Positions 9,009 to 17,447 of a stretch of DNA of 64,000 nucleotides are shown here, one piece after another. The notes below the pieces were generated by a model that searched no databases, was not told the DNA's origin, and was given only the letters and a program-made list of their open reading frames with translations. The DNA is from Novosphingobium sp. ST904 (GTDB lineage: Bacteria; Pseudomonadota; Alphaproteobacteria; Sphingomonadales; Sphingomonadaceae). The first letter of the stretch is position 1, and each line of letters opens with the position of its first letter. The DNA lies in assembly GCF_001298105.1 (NCBI RefSeq), contig NZ_LGJH01000142.1, positions 23,803 to 87,802 on the forward strand, given 5' to 3'. Both the position numbers and the translations under genes were made by a program.

Positions 9009-9454
9009 GTGACAGACCTAGACCAGCTTACCAGCCGCTTCGCTCTTGCCGACCTTGTCTCCGACTATGCACTCGGCGTCGATAAGCATGAGCTCGACCG
9101 CTTCCGCAACATCTGGTGGGACGACGCCGTCTGGGACATCGAGTTCGTGAAAGCATTCAGCGGGCTCGACGAAATTGTCGGCGCGTCGAAGATCTTATCT
9201 GGCCGATGTGGGAGAGTACGACCCATTATTGCGCCAACCACCGGGTCACATTCGATGGCGCGGACAGGGCGAAGGGGATCTGCGACGTCTATTGTATCGG
9301 CAATCTCGCGGACGGCCAGGCGGCCCATGTCGTGGCGAGTTACCATGACGATTATGAACGGCGGGGCGGCAAATGGGCGATCGTCCGGCGCTTCGTCAAT
9401 CAGCGCGTCTTCAGCCATTTGACCGGGCAGGTGCTCGCGCCCCCCGGCGCCTGA
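9009..9454 (+). CDS. NTF2/SnoaL-like protein, interrupted by a 1-nt frameshift
   Basis: GTG start at 9009 with AAAGGA upstream. The N-terminal half (RFALADLVSDYALGVDKHELD) is the helical start typical of SnoaL-like/NTF2-fold proteins in dioxygenase and isomerase families. At about 9190 the sense shifts by one base: after IVGASK it continues as DLIWPMWESTTHYCANHR and ends GQVLAPPGA-stop at 9454. Replacing one lost base gives a single protein of about 148 aa, normal for the fold. It could be an isomerase, dehydratase or small structural partner acting on the same substrate as the flanking SDRs. The function is not readable beyond the fold. Confidence 0.8.
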
Positions 9455-9520
9455 CACCCTGTATGAGCGCACGGCCGGCCTACGCGTCGGCGGAATGAAA
9501 TCAACAAATAGGAGAGGAAA

Positions 9521-10261
9521 ATGACCGACAGATTGAAGGACAAGGTGGTTATTGTCACTGGCGCGGCGAGCGGCCTTGGCGCCGCGCAGGCCCGGGTGTT
9601 TGCGCGCGAAGGCGCAAAAGTGATGCTCGCCGACATTTCGGACCGGGGCGCCGATAATGCCGCAGCGATCCAGGCCGATGGCGGCAAGGCGGAATTCGTC
9701 CGGCTCGACGTTTCGGACAGCGAAAGCTGGAAGGCGGCCGTCGCCGCCACCCTCGCCGCCTTCGGTTCGCTCACCTCGCTCTCGAACACTGCCGGTATCA
9801 TCCATTACGCCGGCGTCGAGGACGAGACGATCGAAGGGTGGAACCGGATCATTGCGATCAACCAGACCGGCGTGCTTCTCGGCATGCAGGCCGCGCTGCC
9901 GGCGCTTGTGGCGAGCGGCAATGGCGCGATCGTGAACGTCAGTTCCCTGATCGCCCTCATCGCGGCGCCCGCCGCGATCAGCTACAGCGCGAGCAAAAGT
10001 GCGCTGCGCGTGATGTCGCGGGTCACTGCGATGGAATATGTCAAAAAGGGCGTGCGCGTGAACACGATCATTCCCGGCCCGATGAAAACGCCAATCACGG
10101 CCGATGTGCCGCCCGATATCCTCGCGCAGCAGGTCGCCAAGATCCCGATGGGCGATCTCGGAGAACCCGAGGACATCGCATATGGCGCGACTTATCTTTT
10201 GTCCGACGAGGCCAAATATGTCACCGGCGCCGAACTCGTCGTCGACGGCGGATGGTCGTGA
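9521..10261 (+). CDS. SDR-family NAD(P)-dependent oxidoreductase (paralogue 3)
   Basis: 246 aa, ATG 9521 after GGAGAGGAAA. Motifs: TGAASGLGAAQA, NTAG, NVSSLIA, YSASK and ELVVDGGWS. It is highly similar in layout to the SDRs at 870-1619 and 8235-8987, including EGWNRII and IPMGDLGEPED. It is the last gene of the rightward operon, followed by a strong hairpin at 10312-10338. Role as for its paralogues: NAD(P)-linked hydroxy/keto conversion; the substrate is unknown. Confidence 0.93.
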   Translation: MTDRLKDKVVIVTGAASGLGAAQARVFAREGAKVMLADISDRGADNAAAIQADGGKAEFVRLDVSDSESWKAAVAATLAAFGSLTSLSNTAGIIHYAGVEDETIEGWNRIIAINQTGVLLGMQAALPALVASGNGAIVNVSSLIALIAAPAAISYSASKSALRVMSRVTAMEYVKKGVRVNTIIPGPMKTPITADVPPDILAQQVAKIPMGDLGEPEDIAYGATYLLSDEAKYVTGAELVVDGGWS

Positions 10262-10311
10262 GCGCCTGACCGAACCGCAGCGCAGTTCGCTCCCTAAAAG
10301 CGGAACCGGGA

Positions 10312-10338
10312 GGGGGCTGGCGCGCCGCGCCAGCCCCC
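10312..10338 (+). terminator. 12-bp perfect hairpin terminator after SDR operon
   Basis: GGGGGCTGGCGC (10312-10323) pairs perfectly with GCGCCAGCCCCC (10327-10338) around a 3-base loop, followed by TTTCCC. It lies 51 bp after the SDR stop. The stem is nearly identical to one at 12932-12956. The remaining 10262-10606 region shows no gene. Confidence 0.8.
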
Positions 10339-10606
10339 TTTCCCATCCCGGTTTGGCCACCGCTAGCTGCTCATTCGGAATAAATGCACCCACCGGGCGA
10401 GGAGGGCCGCCTGAAAAGGCAGCCCCTCTCCTTTACGCCGACCGTTCCGATCGGTTTGATGCGAGCCTGACGAGCGACCCAGCGCTCGGCTCATCCCATT
10501 TGCACTCGGTCCACCGAAATATCGGCAAGGAATCAGTCGGTTCACTTCGTCTTCGTTCAGCTTGGTCACGGTAGCTTCCGGCTCGACAATCAAAAGGAGA
10601 CGATAT

Positions 10607-11044
10607 TTGCTTTCTCATATTCGATTTCTCTCGGGGCTTGCACTTGTCGCGCTCGCCGTCGGCATGCCGGCCTCTGCAAGCGTCGATAGTTCGCCAAAGC
10701 CCGGCGGAGTCTATCGGCTCAAGCCGGGTCTGTACGTTCAGAAGGACGTAGCCTGTGCCCACGCGCCCAACGCCGCGATCCGGCGATATGACGGTCGAGC
10801 CATCAGTGACGCTCATTCGCGGGGCTGCCGTGCCCGCGTCCTCAATCGCAAGGGCGACCGCTACACGGTGATGCAGTCATGCGTCGGCGCCGGTGCCGGG
10901 GCGGCGAAGCAGGTGAGCCAGCGGCAGACCGTTACGGTGTCGGATGCCCTCACCTTCACGCTCCAGACGCGCGGTCCAGGAACAACCTATCGCTACTGCC
11001 CTGCCTCGATGTTGCGGGAAAATTTGAAAGGACCCACGAAATGA
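10607..11044 (+). CDS. Exported hypothetical protein
   Basis: About 145 aa. A TTG start at 10607 is chosen because AAGGAGA lies six bases upstream and the protein then begins with a clean signal peptide (MLSHIRFLSGLALVALAVG, cleavage near ASA). The mature part carries Cys residues (KDVACAH, SRGCRARV, MQSCVG, YRYCPAS) that could form disulfides in the periplasm. I do not recognise the family. The stop overlaps the next start by four bases (ATGA, 11041-11044), so it is co-translated with the DUF6438-type lipoprotein. Confidence 0.75.
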   Translation: MLSHIRFLSGLALVALAVGMPASASVDSSPKPGGVYRLKPGLYVQKDVACAHAPNAAIRRYDGRAISDAHSRGCRARVLNRKGDRYTVMQSCVGAGAGAAKQVSQRQTVTVSDALTFTLQTRGPGTTYRYCPASMLRENLKGPTK

Positions 11045-11563
11045 GAATGCTGTTTAAGTCCGTACTCGCGTCGGTTGTACTGACGGCACTCGGCGGCTGC
11101 GCGGCGGTCACGCCAGGCGCAGTGCCCGCGAACGGCACAAACGTGCCGGCGTCGATCGCTATCTCGGTAGGCCCGTGCTTCGGCTTCTGCCCGGTCTATG
11201 ACGCAAAAATTGTTGCCGACGGGATCGTATCCTTTACCGGCACGCGCCATACCACGGTCCTCGGCACGCGCGAACGCCGCGCTGCGCCCGACACCTACCA
11301 TAAGCTGGAAGCCGATCTCGCTTCATTCCGGCCCGCCGCTGGCGCCACGACGGAAGTTCCGTGCGCGCCGAATATCCGACATGCCGACTTATACGATCAC
11401 CTGGACCAGCCTCGACGGGCAAAAGGCGGTCGCGACCCACCGCGGCGGTTGCCGCGAGGGCGCGGGCCATGACCTCGATACGGTGCTGCGGGGTCTGCCC
11501 GAGCGACTGGGCATCCAAACTTGGATGAAACAGACCACGCGGCCGGGCGTCTCGCGCGGTTAA
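11041..11563 (+). CDS. DUF6438-type lipoprotein, interrupted by a 1-nt frameshift
   Basis: Begins MRMLFKSVLASVVLTALGGC, a lipoprotein signal peptide with lipobox LGGC. The mature part contains SVGPCFGFCPVYDAKI and VSFTGTRHTTVLG, a pattern I associate with DUF6438. At about 11373-11377 the frame is lost after VPCAPNI and resumes one frame over as SDMPTYTITWTSLDGQ, running to VLRGLPERLG and TTRPGVSRG-stop at 11563. One inserted base restores a protein of about 174 aa. Function unknown; likely an envelope lipoprotein. Translationally coupled to the exported protein upstream. Confidence 0.75.
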
Positions 11564-12271
11564 GCCATCGCATTGATCAGCGCGAGAGACATCTGGGCTC
11601 CCGCACCGGAGGGCCGTCTCTCGCGCTGGCAATATTGACCCGATCCGATCAACCCGCTCCGAACTCCCTTTACGTCGTCGCACAGGGTTCGAGCGCCGTG
11701 CCGAGCGCGCGGGCGACTGCCCTAGATTCGCAGTTCCGACGAAGCTATCCGGACCCATCGGAGCGGGACTCCTTTCATACGACAGCTAGCGCAAGCCCTT
11801 GCGGCTTTGTTGCGAACGCTGGCATTTGCGTTGCCGAACCCCGATTGACGTCCTCTTCCAGTCTGACGCACCGCCCACCGAACCGTGGCCTCCCTATCGG
11901 CGTATCTCGCCATGCGCCTGATATCACTGTGCGGCGTCGCGCGACGAAGGCTCGCCCAATCTTTCTTCAATTCGCACCGCCAGCCGGCGCTGATGACGCT
12001 CCATTGCGACGACAGGTAAAGGAACATGACAGCCTTAAAGCCAAGAGCCACTGGCAGCCGGACGCAAGAGCACCCTTCTGCCTTCCGGGCTAGAATTTCC
12101 GCGCACCGTTCCTCGGCAGCAAATGCTTCGCGTTCGACTGCCGCCGCTGCGATCTCCCCTATCCCAACTCAATTCAGTCTTTCTCGCAGTCAAAAGGCAG
12201 GTTGAGGGCCAACCGCCGGAACTGGCCGATACCGACGTCACCCGAGATTTCAGACTGCATCTCGGCCGTCC
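11564..12271. other. 708 bp with no supportable gene
   Basis: Short open frames on both strands have no homologous motifs, no good ribosome-binding sites and arginine/serine-rich compositions typical of shadow frames in GC-rich DNA. It may be decayed sequence associated with the cysS remnant that follows. Confidence 0.5.
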
Positions 12272-12475
12272 TTAGTTAGCCGCCAAACACCAGTCCCAGC
12301 CGAACGAGTTGCCATCCATCACCTCGACCCCGGCTGCGGCGAGCTCGTCGCGGAGCGCGTCGGATGCAGCGAAGTCCTTGGCGGCGCGGGCTTCCTTGCG
12401 GCGGATAAGGGTCGCTTCGATGTCGTCCTCGGTGATTGTTGCAGCCCTGGGCTGGACGCGCAGGTCGGCGGGCAT
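12272..12475 (-). pseudogene. Fragment of cysteinyl-tRNA synthetase C-terminus
   Basis: A 67-codon open frame reads ITEDDIEATLIRRKEARAA then KDFAASDALRDELAAAGVEV, which matches the conserved C-terminal helical segment of CysS (IxxRxxARxxKDFxxxDxIRDxLxxxGV). The catalytic domains (HIGH, KMSKS) are absent, and upstream sequence in any frame does not continue the enzyme. It is therefore a relic of a duplicated or displaced cysS, not a functional synthetase. Confidence 0.65.
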
Positions 12476-12931
12476 TGGAGAGCATTGCTCATCTCATGGT
12501 CTTCAGAATAGAGGCTGAGCAAAAATTACCCTATCTCTATCAGTTAAAAAGCTGCTTCGACATTTCGCCAGAGACCATGTTTCCGGATCTGGATGGCTTC
12601 GCCGCGCAGCACAGCCACACGCATTCTCAGTTCTCGACCGCACGCTGGTGACGGCACGGCGGCGGGTCGCCGCCAGGGAATGGAGCGAGCCGCGCCCGTA
12701 GATGCCCTGTCAGTCCCGACCCGCAATCTCCTTCGCACGCGATGCGCCAGATCGAGAGGCACGCACGGTCGGACGGCTCCCATCGCGAGCGAAACGGTTG
12801 CTCGGAGAGAGGCAATCCAGTGACTGCTTTCAGCCGAGGCGGGAAAGAGTGGCGCATCCCATTACCGCCTCAGTGCGGGGTCAATTTGCACCGCGCGAAG
12901 CGGTGGCGCGCATAGTCCAGTCGCGCAGCTG
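12476..12931. other. 456 bp with no supportable gene
   Basis: Only short overlapping frames without motifs. The region lies between the cysS relic and the 3' end of the leftward Old Yellow Enzyme gene. Confidence 0.5.
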
Positions 12932-12956
12932 GGGGCTGGCGCGCAGCGCCAGCCCC
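12932..12956 (-). terminator. 11-bp hairpin terminator after Old Yellow Enzyme gene
   Basis: GGGGCTGGCGC (12932-12942) pairs with GCGCCAGCCCC (12946-12956) around a 3-base loop, just beyond the stop of the leftward gene at 12963. The stem matches that at 10312-10338. Confidence 0.75.
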
Positions 12957-12962
12957 ATATCT

Positions 12963-14098
12963 TCATTGCGGCATGATCGGAACCAGCGCTTCGTCGGCGC
13001 TCTGCTGCTGCTCGGCATCGCGGTCAGCATGGACTGGATAATCAATATAGCCATCGGGACCTTGGCTGTAATAGGTCGCCACGCGCGGGCGGTTCACGGT
13101 CCAACCGTTCCGGTAGCGTTCTACCAGATCGGGATTGGCGATGAATGCCTGACCAAGAGCCACCATGTCCGCGCCGTTCTTCTCGACGGCGCTTGTCGCA
13201 GAAGCCCGATTGAAGCCGACGTTATAGATCATCGGTCCGTCGAACAACGGCCTGATCGTTCCGAAGACATCCCATTCGATGCCGTAGTTGCCGACATGGA
13301 GATAGGCGATCGAACGGCGCCCGAGTTCGGTTGCGAGATAGCGATAGGTCGCGATGGGATCGGTGTCGTCGACCTGATTGAAACCCCATCCGGGAGACAG
13401 TTTCACCGAGACGAAGCCGGGCGAAGTCGCAGCTGCGATCGCGTCCACGATCGCCAGAAGGAAGGCCGATCGGCGCTCAATGCTGCCGCCCCATTGGTCG
13501 GTCCGCAGATTGGCGTTTGTCGAAAGAAACTGCATTGGCAGATAGCCCGACGCCGCGTGAATCTCGACGCCGTCGAGCCCGGCGTCCTGCGCCCGGCGTG
13601 CACTGGCGACGAAATCGTCGATCGTCGCAAGGATGTCCGCGTGCGACAGTTCGCGCGGTACGACATAAGGCTTCTTGGGTTTCGGCCAAGGGGAGTCATA
13701 AGGTTCAGCCAAAGGCGGAGCGACGGCGACGGCGCGACCGGTGGCTCGCCGTCCAGAAGCAGGGGATCGGAAATCCTGCCGGCATGCATGAGCTGGACGA
13801 AGATCGTCCCGCCTCCGCCATGCACGGCGTCCGTCACGCGCCGCCAGCCTTCGACATGGGCGTCCTCGTAAAGGCCCGGCGTGAACAGATATCCGCGCGA
13901 CATCGCGCTTGGCGCGGTTCCCTCGGTGACGATCAGTCCCGCCGAGGCGCGCTGCCGGTAATATTCCACGTTCAGTTCGGTCGGAACGCCCGAAAGCGCG
14001 GCGCGATGGCGGCTCATCGGCGCGACCACCATCCGGTTCTTCACGGTCTTTTCGCCAATCTTCAACGGTGAAAAAAGTTTCGATTCCTCATGTGCCAT
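12963..14098 (-). CDS. Old Yellow Enzyme family FMN oxidoreductase, interrupted by a 1-nt frameshift
   Basis: Start ATG 14098 (MAHEESKLFSPLKIG). The first part reads VKNRMVVAPMSRHRA, TEGTAPSAMSRGY and IFVQLMHAGRIS, the FMN-binding barrel of OYE enzymes. At about 13715-13725 the frame shifts after APSPS and continues one frame over as AEPYDSPWPKPKKPYVVP, DGVEIHAASGYLPMQFL (active-site H-A-x-x-Y pattern), TDQWGGSIERR and VALGQAFIANPDLVER, ending at 12963. Restored length is about 378 aa, normal for OYE. The family reduces alpha,beta-unsaturated ketones, nitro or nitrate compounds with NAD(P)H. The first part resembles N-ethylmaleimide reductase-type members. Confidence 0.88.
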
Positions 14099-14180
14099 GG
14101 TCGTCCTCTTAATGTTGATGCCGGGCACGCGGCCGATTGCTTGTCCGACAGGCCCGGTGCCGGCCTGCCTCTGTTCGAAT

Positions 14181-14594
14181 TCAGGGGTCGCCGCGATCGA
14201 TCGAGCCGGCCGCTGCGATCAGCACGATCCAGCCGACAAGTAGCCCCGCCGATCCGATGCATCCGGCTGCAAACTGGACGGGTCCGCGATAATAGGGCGC
14301 AAGATAGAGCGAGCCACAAAGAAGGAACGAGCCGATCAGGAAGAACCCCGGGGCGAACCGCGCCTTGCGCGCGCCGAGGTTCATGAAGGTTGCGCAGCCG
14401 AAACAGGTCATGGAATGGATGAACTGGATTTGCGCGGCGAGCCGGAAATACCGCGTTTCGAGATCGTTGCCGCTCAGATTGCCCCAGATCCAGATGATCA
14501 TCGCGAGGCAGCCGCTGACGGCGGCGCACCGCATCCAGAGGCGCCGCGTCCAAAGCCCCTCGGCTCCCGGCAAAGGTGCCGGCTTAGTCGCCAT
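14181..14594 (-). CDS. DUF423-like small membrane protein
   Basis: 137 aa from ATG 14594. Four hydrophobic segments are visible: CLAMIIWIWGNL, around HSMTCFGCATFMNLGA, FFLIGSFLLCGSLYL and GSAGLLVGWIVLIAAAG, consistent with the small DUF423/YgdD inner-membrane family. The function of the family is unknown. Its start overlaps the end of the GST gene by 11 bases, so the two are probably co-transcribed. Confidence 0.6.
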   Translation of the reverse strand: MATKPAPLPGAEGLWTRRLWMRCAAVSGCLAMIIWIWGNLSGNDLETRYFRLAAQIQFIHSMTCFGCATFMNLGARKARFAPGFFLIGSFLLCGSLYLAPYYRGPVQFAAGCIGSAGLLVGWIVLIAAAGSIDRGDP

Positions 14595-15207
14595 AGTCCG
14601 GCATCGCTCCCAGTGCTTCTGCCACAGCGGGCCGTGCTTGCACCGCGCGTGCCACCGCGTGCAGCCGCGGCGTCGGCTCGATGAGGTTACGGACCTGCGG
14701 ACGGCGGGACCATTGCGCGAAGACGAGAGCATAGGCGTCACAGAGCGAGAAACCGCTCTCAAGCACGCTCGCCTCTCCGGCAATTTCGCGCTCCAGCCGA
14801 CCCAGCACGCTGTCGAGCATCTGGACCCCGGTGCTGCGCACATCCGCTTGCGCATGCATTGTGGTCGCCAGCCGGTCCGGCCGCAAAACCGGCCTGAAAG
14901 CGATGTGGACGCTACTCGCAAGCAGCGTCAAGAACGACAGAGCCTGAACCCGCTCCTCCGAACCGGAAGGCGGAAGAAGGTGCCGGGCAGGAACGCGATC
15001 CGCGACATGGAAGAGAATGGCGACTGTTTCGGTCAGCACGGTGCCGCTTCCCAGCACCAGCGCCGGCACGCGTCCCCACGGATTGATCCGCGCGATCTCG
15101 TCCCGGTTGTTCGCGTCGACCGTGCGGACCTCATATTCAAGGCCGCTTTCCGCGAGCGCGACAAGCGATGCCAACGAGCACGACCCAGGCGTGTGATAGA
15201 GGATCAC
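14584..15207 (-). CDS. Glutathione S-transferase family protein
   Basis: 207 aa. The N-terminal thioredoxin-like domain reads MILYHTPGSCSLASLVAL, with the catalytic Ser/Cys region at residues 8-11 as in beta-class GSTs, followed by INPWGRVPALVL (cis-Pro) and LTETVAILFHVAD. The C-terminal all-helical domain contains SLCDAYALVFAQWS. It would conjugate glutathione to electrophiles or catalyse glutathione-dependent isomerisation in the cytoplasm. Its stop overlaps the DUF423-like gene start. Confidence 0.88.
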   Translation of the reverse strand: MILYHTPGSCSLASLVALAESGLEYEVRTVDANNRDEIARINPWGRVPALVLGSGTVLTETVAILFHVADRVPARHLLPPSGSEERVQALSFLTLLASSVHIAFRPVLRPDRLATTMHAQADVRSTGVQMLDSVLGRLEREIAGEASVLESGFSLCDAYALVFAQWSRRPQVRNLIEPTPRLHAVARAVQARPAVAEALGAMPDYGD

Positions 15208-15498
15208 AACGAGCGCCGTTCAGCAGCGGCCAGGCCGGACGGCCGTGCAGGCCCGATCATGTCCATGTCCATTCGCAACTCCAGCGGTCCGATCAATTTG
15301 TAAAAATCAACGATAGTCCCGCGATGACATCTGACGGCCGCCGGTGTCTTTGCGCTTGCGGCGCAATCGTTGCGCAGCGGCGGCACGGGGGTCGGTCGCG
15401 GGTTGGCGGCGTCTCCGGAGGCTGACAAGACGGCCGCAGGCTGGCGCGGCTCTCCCCGCGGAACCGCCCCTTCGAACTCTCAACTGTAAGGAGCAGAA

Positions 15499-16250
15499 AT
15501 GTCGTACATGGAAAATAAGGTCGTCCTCATCACCGGCGGCGGTAACGGGATCGGCCGCGCCGCCGCCGAGGTGTTCGCTCGCGAAGGCGCCAACGTTCTG
15601 ATAACGGGCCGACGGGCGGCGGCACTCGAGGAAGTGACCGCATCCAATCCCGCCATACAGGGCTTTGTGGCCGATGCGGCCGACTCGGCGTCCGCGGGCG
15701 CCGCTGTCGAGCACGCCGTCAAATTGTGGGGCCGCCTCGATGTCGTGGTGAACAATGTGGGCGACGGCAGCGTCGGGCCGATGGAACTGGTAGACGCCGA
15801 CCGGATCGCCGCCATTTTCAAAGTCAATGTGGTCTATCCGAGCATGGTGTGCGCAGCGGCGCTCCCCCACCTCGAGGCGAGCGAAGGCCTGATCGTCAAC
15901 ATGTCGAGCACCTACGGCAGCAAGGCCGGCGCCCCGCTGTCCTATTATGCCGCAAGCAAGGCCGCGGTCGAGCATCTCACACGCTGCTGGGCGCTCGAAT
16001 TCGCGCCGAAGAAAATCCGGGTTAATGCAATCGCCTCGGGTCCTGTCGAGACGACGTTTATGCAAAGCAGATGGGTCTCCCCGACGATGTGATCGAGGCC
16101 ATCAAGGAACATGAGCGCGGGGCTATCCCGCTCGGGCGCCGCGGCGTGCCGGCCGATGTCGGCGAGTGGATCGCAGCGCTCGCCCGTCCTCAACTCGGAT
16201 GGATGACGGGTCAGATCATCGCGGTCGACGGGGGTCTGCAGATCACGTGA
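15499..16250 (+). CDS. SDR-family oxidoreductase, interrupted by a 1-nt frameshift near the C-terminus
   Basis: Start ATG 15499 with AAGGAG upstream. Motifs: TGGGNGIGRAAAEV (cofactor), NNVGDG, Ser in NMSSTYG, YYAASK (Tyr-x-x-x-Lys) and NAIASGPVETTFMQS. At about 16066-16071 the frame is lost and resumes as MGLPDDVIEAIKEHERG, then WMTGQIIAVDGGLQIT-stop at 16250, the usual SDR C-terminus. One added base gives 250 aa. It belongs to a different branch from the three SDRs of the first cluster. It is divergent from the GST gene and followed by a LysR gene that may control it. Confidence 0.85.
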
Positions 16251-16361
16251 GGTCTTACCGCGTCCTGCACATTGTTGCGCGTCGCTCCCGGAGCGACCCG
16301 GCCTCGGCCGGGCCGCTCTGCCGAGGCGAAGGCAATTGCTCACGTCGAGGCCCGGGAGCCG

Positions 16362-17257
16362 ATGAAGGAAGCGTATCGCTCGACCGGCATCTTCGCGTTT
16401 GTTCGCGCTGTCGAGGCCGGCTCGTTCAGCGCCGCGGCCCGATACAGCGGGACGACACCGTCGGCCGTTTCGAAGGTCATCGATCGGCTCGAGCGGCAGC
16501 TGCAAACCAAATTATTCCATCGTACCACCCGAACGCTCTCGCTGACGGCAGAGGGCGCGGCATATTATGAGCGCGTGGCGCCGCTGCTCCGCGCGCTCGA
16601 GGACGCTGGCGAGATTTTCGAAGACGAGAGTGAAACGAGGGGGACGCTCCGCATCAGTTTGCCCGTCGCGATCGCGCCTTTGCTGGTCAATGCGCTGACC
16701 GCCGAGTTCATCGTGCGCCACCCGGCGATTTCCTTAGGGATCTCGGTCACCGACCGGCACGTCGACTTGGCGCGCGATGGTTCGACTTCATGCTCGCACT
16801 GGGCGAAACGAGGAAAGAAGGCGCCACCACCTGCCTCTCCGTAAATCTTCCCGTCGCGCTCGCCGCCGCCCCCACCTATCTCGCCCGGCAGGGCCATCCC
16901 CGTTCGCCAGCGGAATTGGGCGGCGCGGCACATATCCGCCACCTCGATGCCGACGGCCCGCGGCCCATCCTGTTTGCAAACGGATCCATGCTCACCCCCG
17001 CCGGGATATTCGACACCGATTCGATTGAGGCCATGCGCATCGGCGCGGTCAAGGGTCTTGGCATCGCATCTATCCCTCGGATCCTCATAGAAGAGGATCT
17101 GCATAGCGGACGCCTCGTCGAGATCGTGCCCCACGCGCCGCTCGCGCCCGTCGCGCTGCACATGTCACATTGCTTCGGCCGCTTTCCGCCACGTCGTGCC
17201 AGCCTGTTTGCCAAATTCGTCCAAAGCCTGCTGATGCCTCGCACCGCTTCAGCCTGA
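16362..17257 (+). CDS. LysR-family transcriptional regulator, interrupted by a 1-nt frameshift
   Basis: Start ATG 16362 (MKEAYRSTGIFAFVRAVEA). The winged-helix HTH covers residues 8-65 with SFSAAARYSGTTPSAVSKVI and KLFHRTTRTLSLTAEG, as in the CrgA/DsdC-like LysR branch. The sense moves one frame after DLARDG at 16778-16781, where GATGG should be GATGGG; it then reads FDFMLALGETRKEG and ends LLMPRTASA-stop. Restored length is about 298 aa. The effector domain is in the second half. It probably regulates the adjacent SDR (15499) or GST genes. Confidence 0.85.
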
Positions 17258-17447
17258 CGCGGATACGCCGCGCCGACCTCCCGCAGCGCCGCGTTCGCTG
17301 CATCGCACCGCGCCGCCCTGCCACGCCGCCACGCTGCCCAACTGTGCTGCCGCGCTGCGACGCTGCCCTCCCGCGGTGCCAGCACAGGCGGCCGAAAGCA
17401 GAGAGGCGGCGGGCACTGCGGTCTGCGCAAGCGCCGCCGTTCCGCGA
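17258..17447. repeat. Low-complexity CGCTGC/CGCCAC-rich spacer
   Basis: The convergent spacer between a rightward LysR gene and a leftward thiolase gene is built of imperfect short units (cgctgcc, cgccacg, gcgctgcga) over about 17280-17400. No gene is supported. It may form secondary structure ending both transcripts. Confidence 0.45.

Noticed and set aside
9065..10393. Leftward 442-codon open frame
   Set aside because: Fully antisense to the NTF2-like and SDR genes, with no motif.
12702..13871. Rightward 389-codon open frame
   Set aside because: Antisense to the Old Yellow Enzyme gene. Composition and lack of motif mark it as shadow.
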